NCBI GenBank assembly: GCA_029939535.1
Contig: JAOZST010000071.1
Span: 1 to 18,027, forward strand
Source: NBML01 sp029939535
GTDB lineage: Bacteria > Desulfobacterota > Desulfobacteria > Desulfobacterales > Desulfobacteraceae
DNA: 18,027 bases
Direction of reading: 5' to 3'
Each line of letters opens with the position of its first letter. The stretch's first letter is position 1. The translations under genes and the position numbers were made by a program. The notes below the pieces were generated by a model. That model worked only from the letters and a program-made list of their open reading frames with translations, was not told where the DNA came from and ran no database searches. This document shows, one piece after another, positions 14,742 through 18,027 of this stretch.

Positions 14742-15359
14742 TTATTCTGGTATCTTGATAGTACAGGAATTTGCATTTAGCCTTGAGCCATCAGGCTTTA
14801 GCGAACAGCCAACAGCTGACGGCTGAAAGCTCAAGCCATAGCGCTCTAAATTCAGGGATTGCCATATTTGATAAAGCATGCTCCTGGGTCTCCCGGAAAA
14901 TTGTACTGCCTTGTGGGCAATTGTATCAGAAAGATTAAATTTCTGATCCCTCCATATAATTGTATGATCAACCCCGGGGCTTCCCACCCTTAATATGAAA
15001 TCACCGGTTGGCATGTGCATATCTTTAATCACTTCATAGATTCCTTCTGTGACCATATGACCTATTCCCGGCATTTTACCCATTCCAGCGCCGAATTTCT
15101 CATACCGCTCTTCTTCAATAAAGATTGTACCTGTTTTGTCCATGCTGTGCTCTTCCCAGATGGGGGCATTTTCAACCGAGTGATAATAGTGAATGGTAAA
15201 ACGCTCTCCAGGTTTAAGGGGAAGGATAAGCACAGGTTTTTTTTCTTTTACCAGGGTAATCCGAAGTTCCAGGTCCCCCGGGGTCAGCCAGGCAGTCAGG
15301 ATCAGTGATAAAACCAGGCCAAGCACGCAAACTATTATAATTGAGCCTGACCTGGTCAT
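14742..15359 (-). CDS. DUF1850 protein, companion of TRAP-TAXI transporters
   Basis: A 205-residue protein; ATG with AAGGAG at 5-6 nt. One N-terminal hydrophobic helix (IIIVCVLGLVLSLILTAWL) anchors or exports it. The domain shows GERFTIHYYHSVENAPIWEEH (the S-V-x-x-P-x-x-E motif of DUF1850), YEKFGAGMG and GDFILRVGSPGVDHTI. DUF1850 genes occur almost only beside TAXI-type TRAP permeases and are presumed accessory; the role is not established. Spacing is 9 nt after the TAXI gene. The last ~25 residues (from about SFQPSAVGCSL) are encoded by a strongly palindromic repeat-like segment and are unlike the domain, so the original C-terminus may have been altered. Confidence 0.85.
   Translation of the reverse strand: MTRSGSIIIVCVLGLVLSLILTAWLTPGDLELRITLVKEKKPVLILPLKPGERFTIHYYHSVENAPIWEEHSMDKTGTIFIEEERYEKFGAGMGKMPGIGHMVTEGIYEVIKDMHMPTGDFILRVGSPGVDHTIIWRDQKFNLSDTIAHKAVQFSGRPRSMLYQIWQSLNLERYGLSFQPSAVGCSLKPDGSRLNANSCTIKIPE
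14775..14851. repeat. REP-like imperfect palindrome inside the 3' end of the DUF1850 gene
   Basis: Nested arms: ATTTAG/CTAAAT outside, TTGAGC (14783-14788)/GCTCAA (14829-14834), GCTTT/AAAGC, and CAGCC-AA-CAGCTG-AC-GGCTG in the centre. The CAGCTGACGGCTGAAAGCTC wording resembles short palindromic repeats scattered in many Desulfobacterota genomes (from memory). It lies in coding sequence just before the stop. Confidence 0.5.
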
Positions 15360-15368
15360 TTGTTCTCC

Positions 15369-16337
15369 TTAGGGAATCAGCCTTGCCGGCACATCAATAC
15401 CTTTTTCTTTCAAGTATTTAATGGTTCCCGGGTGAAGGGGAATTGCTGAATATTTCACAGTATTTTCAGGGGTGGTATAGGCAGCAGATGGATGAATTTT
15501 CATAAGATATTCATTGTTTTCAAACAATGCTTTTGCAAGTTTGTATACAAGGTCAGTGTCAAGTGATTTCTGACAGATCATAACATTCCAGACACCAATG
15601 GTGGGGACGGGTTTATCAACCCCTCTGTAAATTCCTCCGGCAAGCTCCACGGAAGCGTAGGTGGATTTGGAGGCAAGTATTTTTTTTGCCTGGGCAGAAG
15701 TAAAGGGAAGAATATTGATATCATGGGTGGTGGACAGATCAAGAATAGAACTTGTACCCGGTCCAACCGACCATACACCTACCTGGATCGTATTGTCCCG
15801 CAAGGCATTGGCAGTCTCGGTAAATGACAGACGACTGTCCTTGAATGATGTTAAAGGGATTTCAAGGGCATTTAACACGGCTTCGGCCATGAAGTTTGTT
15901 CCGCTTCCAGGGCTTCCAGTGCTGACGTTTTTTCCCTGCATCTCCTCAATATTGGTAATTCCGCTTTTTTTAAGGGCAACGACCTGGAGCAGATTGGGGT
16001 ACATGATGGCCATGGAAAGAATATTATGTTTTTTGCCTTTGAATTTTGAGAGGCCATTGTAACCGGCAACGGCAACATCGCCCATTACCTCTCCAATAAC
16101 GGTTTCACCCTTGTGGGCAAGTTTGACATTTTCAACGCTGGCCCCGGTAACTTCTGCAACCGCTTTTACACCTTTAACGTTTTTAGACCATATTTCAGCC
16201 ACGCCGCCGCCATAGGGATAATAGATACCGCCGGTTCCGCCGGTTCCTATACTGATAAAGGTGGTTTTGCCAATTGCATTTCCTGTAAAAACCAGGGCTG
16301 AAATTAAAATGGACAAGATGATTATTTTTCGCTTCAT
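15369..16337 (-). CDS. TAXI-family TRAP transporter solute-binding protein
   Basis: A 322-residue periplasmic protein; ATG preceded by AAGGAG at 9 nt. The N-terminus MKRKIIILSILISALVFTGNAIG is a signal peptide, cleaved near residue 22-23. The mature part opens with TFISIGTGGTGGIYYPYGGG, the TAXI signature, followed by LLQVVALKKSGITNIEEMQGK, NVSTGSPGSGTNFMAEAVL (ligand-contacting loop) and SVGPGTSSILDL. TAXI proteins bind organic acids and hand them to the fused TRAP permease encoded two genes downstream. The specific ligand is unknown; the linked CoA-transferase argues for a carboxylic acid. It follows a secreted small protein gene by 29 nt in the same operon. Confidence 0.93.
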   Translation of the reverse strand: MKRKIIILSILISALVFTGNAIGKTTFISIGTGGTGGIYYPYGGGVAEIWSKNVKGVKAVAEVTGASVENVKLAHKGETVIGEVMGDVAVAGYNGLSKFKGKKHNILSMAIMYPNLLQVVALKKSGITNIEEMQGKNVSTGSPGSGTNFMAEAVLNALEIPLTSFKDSRLSFTETANALRDNTIQVGVWSVGPGTSSILDLSTTHDINILPFTSAQAKKILASKSTYASVELAGGIYRGVDKPVPTIGVWNVMICQKSLDTDLVYKLAKALFENNEYLMKIHPSAAYTTPENTVKYSAIPLHPGTIKYLKEKGIDVPARLIP

Positions 16338-16366
16338 TGGGTTTTTCTCCTTATCTGGAATTGAAA

Positions 16367-16792
16367 TTATTTGCTCATTGTTTTGATGAAAATGTCTATT
16401 TTCCCGGGGGAGCCGCTCACACCCTTGACAGGATAGGTGAATTTGGCAGTTTCTCCTGGTTTAATAAGGCCTTTTTTGGTTTTCCGGGGAAGGAGTCCAC
16501 CAACACCTTTGCCGTTTTCCAGAAAAATATTCACCTTGAAACGCTGGTCTTCATTGCTGATGTTTTTCACCGCCACATTAAAATGAAGGGTTTCTGCTCC
16601 TTCCCATTTTTTCAGAACACATGTGAAACTTTCCAAAGAAGCTTCAGGAGCGATTGTCTTGTTTATGTCAGAACTATTTGCACAGGGGAAAATTTCACCT
16701 GCCTGGGCCAATGCAATACCTCCAGTCAGGGTAATCAACCCTGCTGCAAAAATAAGTAATAACCATGAAAATTTAATTTTACTTTGATTCAT
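16367..16792 (-). CDS. Secreted protein of unknown function, first gene of the TRAP-TAXI operon
   Basis: A 141-residue protein; ATG with GGGAGAG about 4 nt upstream. The N-terminus (KFSWLLLIFAAGLITLTGGIALAQA) is a signal peptide with AQA cleavage near residue 31. The mature part has two cysteines (FPCANSS and SFTCVLKKW) that could form a disulfide. An Ig-like beta-strand pattern follows: TLHFNVAVKNISNEDQRFKV, VNIFLENGKG, then GLIKPGETAKFTYPVKG. It resembles extracytoplasmic beta-sandwich domains but I recognise no family. Its position before the TAXI protein suggests an accessory periplasmic role in ligand capture or assembly (inference). Confidence 0.75.
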   Translation of the reverse strand: MNQSKIKFSWLLLIFAAGLITLTGGIALAQAGEIFPCANSSDINKTIAPEASLESFTCVLKKWEGAETLHFNVAVKNISNEDQRFKVNIFLENGKGVGGLLPRKTKKGLIKPGETAKFTYPVKGVSGSPGKIDIFIKTMSK

Positions 16793-16858
16793 AAGACTCT
16801 CCCTTTTAAAATTAATGGATTTAAAGTGCCCTGGTGTTACGGTTTATACCCTAATAAA

Positions 16859-16892
16859 CTTTTTATCACTTTTCTTTTTATCGCTTTTTATC
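16859..16892 (-). repeat. Three direct repeats of GATAAAAAG in the operon leader
   Basis: On the minus strand GATAAAAAG occurs at 16892-16884, 16882-16874 and 16867-16859 (spacings 10 and 15 nt between starts). They lie just downstream of the candidate sigma-54 promoter and could be a regulator binding array or an unstructured A-rich leader. Confidence 0.45.
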
Positions 16893-16895
16893 AAA

Positions 16896-16912
16896 TGCAA
16901 TCATGGTACCAA
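16896..16912 (-). promoter_or_regulatory. Candidate sigma-54 (-24/-12) promoter of the TRAP-CoA-transferase operon
   Basis: The minus strand reads TTGGTACC-ATGA-TTGCA. GG and GC are exactly 10 nt apart, matching TGGCACG-N4-TTGC(A/T) with two mismatches, both in the -24 box. The start site would be near 16885, about 93 nt before the first ATG. Confidence 0.5.
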
Positions 16913-17016
16913 AGAACACACATATTTTTTATTGTATTATTTTAGATAGTTAGTGATAGACAAGGGGTGACTGGCATGAAAAACGTAAAAAACGTGCGAT
17001 TTTGACCCATATTTTT

Positions 17017-17031
17017 GTGCGGAATACGCAC
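17017..17031. promoter_or_regulatory. Candidate upstream activator site
   Basis: GTGCG-GAATA-CGCAC is an inverted repeat about 105 nt upstream of the -24 element. A further GTGCG half-site lies at 16994-16998. Position and symmetry suit an enhancer-binding protein of a sigma-54 promoter. Confidence 0.35.
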
Positions 17032-17484
17032 TATTGTACGATTCTTCCGGGGAGTTGGTTTTGATTCTGACTGTTGCATGTGACCTTCTTTTTGTAGGTT
17101 AAATTTTCCGATTCAACCATACATGGAAGGTGTTCAATTGTTTACAAGATAAAATCACTCCCCCCAAATCCGTTATAATCAGGATTTTTCTTTCTTAAAA
17201 TATGATTCATACATAAACACTGTTGATATTGTTACATGTGTGGTTCCAATTACGTGTACAGTGGAAAAACAATGCGGTAGTATTTCAACAAACATCCGCA
17301 GGAAAATAAAAAATGCAGTTGAGGATAGCGATACGTTGCCTTCAAAATTTATCAAAGACATCTTAAAATATTTATAGGTCTACAACACCATATTGACTCT
17401 GTTTCTCCAGTTATAACAAACCTGCCATTTTTTGTATGTTGTACTGAACGACCCTATTCATCATCTGAACTGCCAACAGTAGTT

Positions 17485-18027
17485 TCAATTTGGTCTAACA
17501 TTCACTTCTACGCTGTCATAATAGATATCATCCATAGTTATAACGCCATCCATAACCATGTCAACAGCGAAATAAAATGTGTATGTTCCTTCTGCCAGAT
17601 TTGAAAAATTCAAGACTTCCAGTGAAGATACATCGAATAAGCCCCCTTGGTGGACATAAGACAGCCCGGGCTGCCATCCAAGTGCTAAATTATAATTAAA
17701 CCACTTCCCGGAGGGTAATTGAGCCAGTACCCACCAGTCTGCATTTTCTCCTAAAAGGTCCCCGGAATCGAGATCTATTTTTACGGAAAGGGCATCACCC
17801 GGTGCTATTGTCACGGGTCCATCCGAAGCGTTGGCTTTAATGTCAAGGTATTTGTAAAGTTTTACATCATCAAATAATGCTTTTACAGAAACAGCGCTTC
17901 CATCCTCCGGATAAATTCGTGTGGTAAGACTTTGATAGGAAAGGTATGGCGTATATACCGGGGTCTGTATCTGATAAATAATTTCCTCATCATCGCAGCG
18001 GAAAATAAGTTGAGATCCGCTCAGTTC
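17485..18027 (-). CDS. C-terminal part of a large extracytoplasmic beta-rich protein, 5' end outside window
   Basis: The frame is open from the window edge to the stop at 17485, showing the last 180 residues. It includes IIYQIQTPVYTPYLSYQSL, RIYPEDGSAVSVKALFDDVK and a closing domain: GDALSVKIDLDSGDLLGENA, WWVLAQLPSGKWFNYNL, GGLFDVSSLEVLNFSNL, GTYTFYFAVDMVMDGV and YYDSVEVNV. I recall similar WW...G.Y.FYF.VD closing domains at the C-termini of secreted or surface proteins in sulfate-reducing bacteria; the function is unknown. DxDxG-type acidic turns could bind calcium. The GTG at 17812-17814 is not the start because the reading frame continues upstream with the same character. Confidence 0.75.
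   Translation of the reverse strand, partial: ELSGSQLIFRCDDEEIIYQIQTPVYTPYLSYQSLTTRIYPEDGSAVSVKALFDDVKLYKYLDIKANASDGPVTIAPGDALSVKIDLDSGDLLGENADWWVLAQLPSGKWFNYNLALGWQPGLSYVHQGGLFDVSSLEVLNFSNLAEGTYTFYFAVDMVMDGVITMDDIYYDSVEVNVRPN

Larger units (their letters stand above)
16793..17484. other. Intergenic region without a convincing gene
   Basis: AT-rich. It contains the promoter elements described separately (16859-17031). Between 17153 and 17377 a plus-strand frame of 74 codons is open but has no ATG start or ribosome binding site. I see no tRNA, rRNA or clear terminator; only a weak AACT/AGTT hairpin lies near 17470-17486. Confidence 0.6.

Noticed and set aside
16859..16892. CRISPR-like array
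   Set aside because: The repeats are only 9 nt, three in number, with gaps of 1 and 6 nt; not a CRISPR.
17179..17361. Minus-strand 60-codon frame
   Set aside because: No ribosome binding site or recognisable motif; composition looks like antisense of an A/T-rich stretch.

Overview
The window looks like a draft-genome or metagenome-assembled scaffold (it contains a 100-base run of N at 3748-3847) from a strictly anaerobic, sulfate-reducer-like Desulfobacterota, probably a Desulfobacteraceae relative. This is an inference from gene content: a non-pyrrolysine MttB-family methyltransferase, a TRAP-TAXI importer linked to a family I CoA-transferase, a DsrE-family protein, an archaeal-type thymidylate synthase, moderate GC, and two genes that make sense only if UGA is read as selenocysteine (Sec).

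Layout. (1) 1-2100, minus strand: an unrecognised 315-residue protein, then three broken genes: a GlxA-type regulator stub, a nitrilase-superfamily N-terminus and the frameshifted C-terminus of a NicO-like metal permease. (2) 2001-3847, plus strand: a promoter, an intact MttB-family methyltransferase, remnants of one or two further genes, a long hairpin and the assembly gap. (3) 3860-5400, minus strand: a metal-response operon made of an ArsR/SmtB sensor with both classical metal sites, its palindromic operator over a near-consensus promoter, and an SO_0444-like Cu/Zn efflux permease interrupted by one in-frame UGA followed by a SECIS-like hairpin. (4) 5455-6325, plus: a divergent thymidylate synthase gene with its own promoter. 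(5) 6385-8740, plus: three pieces joined end to end: a GlpA-type FAD oxidoreductase lacking its C-terminal iron-sulfur domain, a PotC-like ABC permease fragment, and an intact DeoR-family regulator. (6) 8742-10674, minus: an operon of DUF302-like protein, SLAC1/TDT channel and DsrE-family protein; the DsrE gene also has an in-frame UGA at its Cys position, followed by a hairpin with a GGU loop, and the operon ends in a good intrinsic terminator. (7) 10894-16912, minus: a six-gene operon (secreted protein, TAXI binding protein, DUF1850 protein, fused TRAP permease, CoA-transferase alpha and beta) behind a candidate sigma-54 promoter. (8) 16793-17484 has no convincing gene. (9) 17485-18027: the C-terminal part of an extracytoplasmic protein running off the window.

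How it fits together. The CoA-transferase operon reads as uptake of an unidentified carboxylate followed by activation to its CoA thioester. The ArsR/permease pair is metal detoxification in which one residue of the permease's Cys-rich linker appears to be Sec. The DUF302/SLAC1/DsrE operon may handle a sulfur oxyanion or reactive sulfur, with Sec replacing the usual DsrE cysteine. The main discovery candidates are the two unannotated selenoproteins, which conventional gene calling would split or truncate at UGA. The cluster of broken genes in the first 8 kb suggests genuine decay by deletion or assembly errors; the sequence alone cannot separate these.
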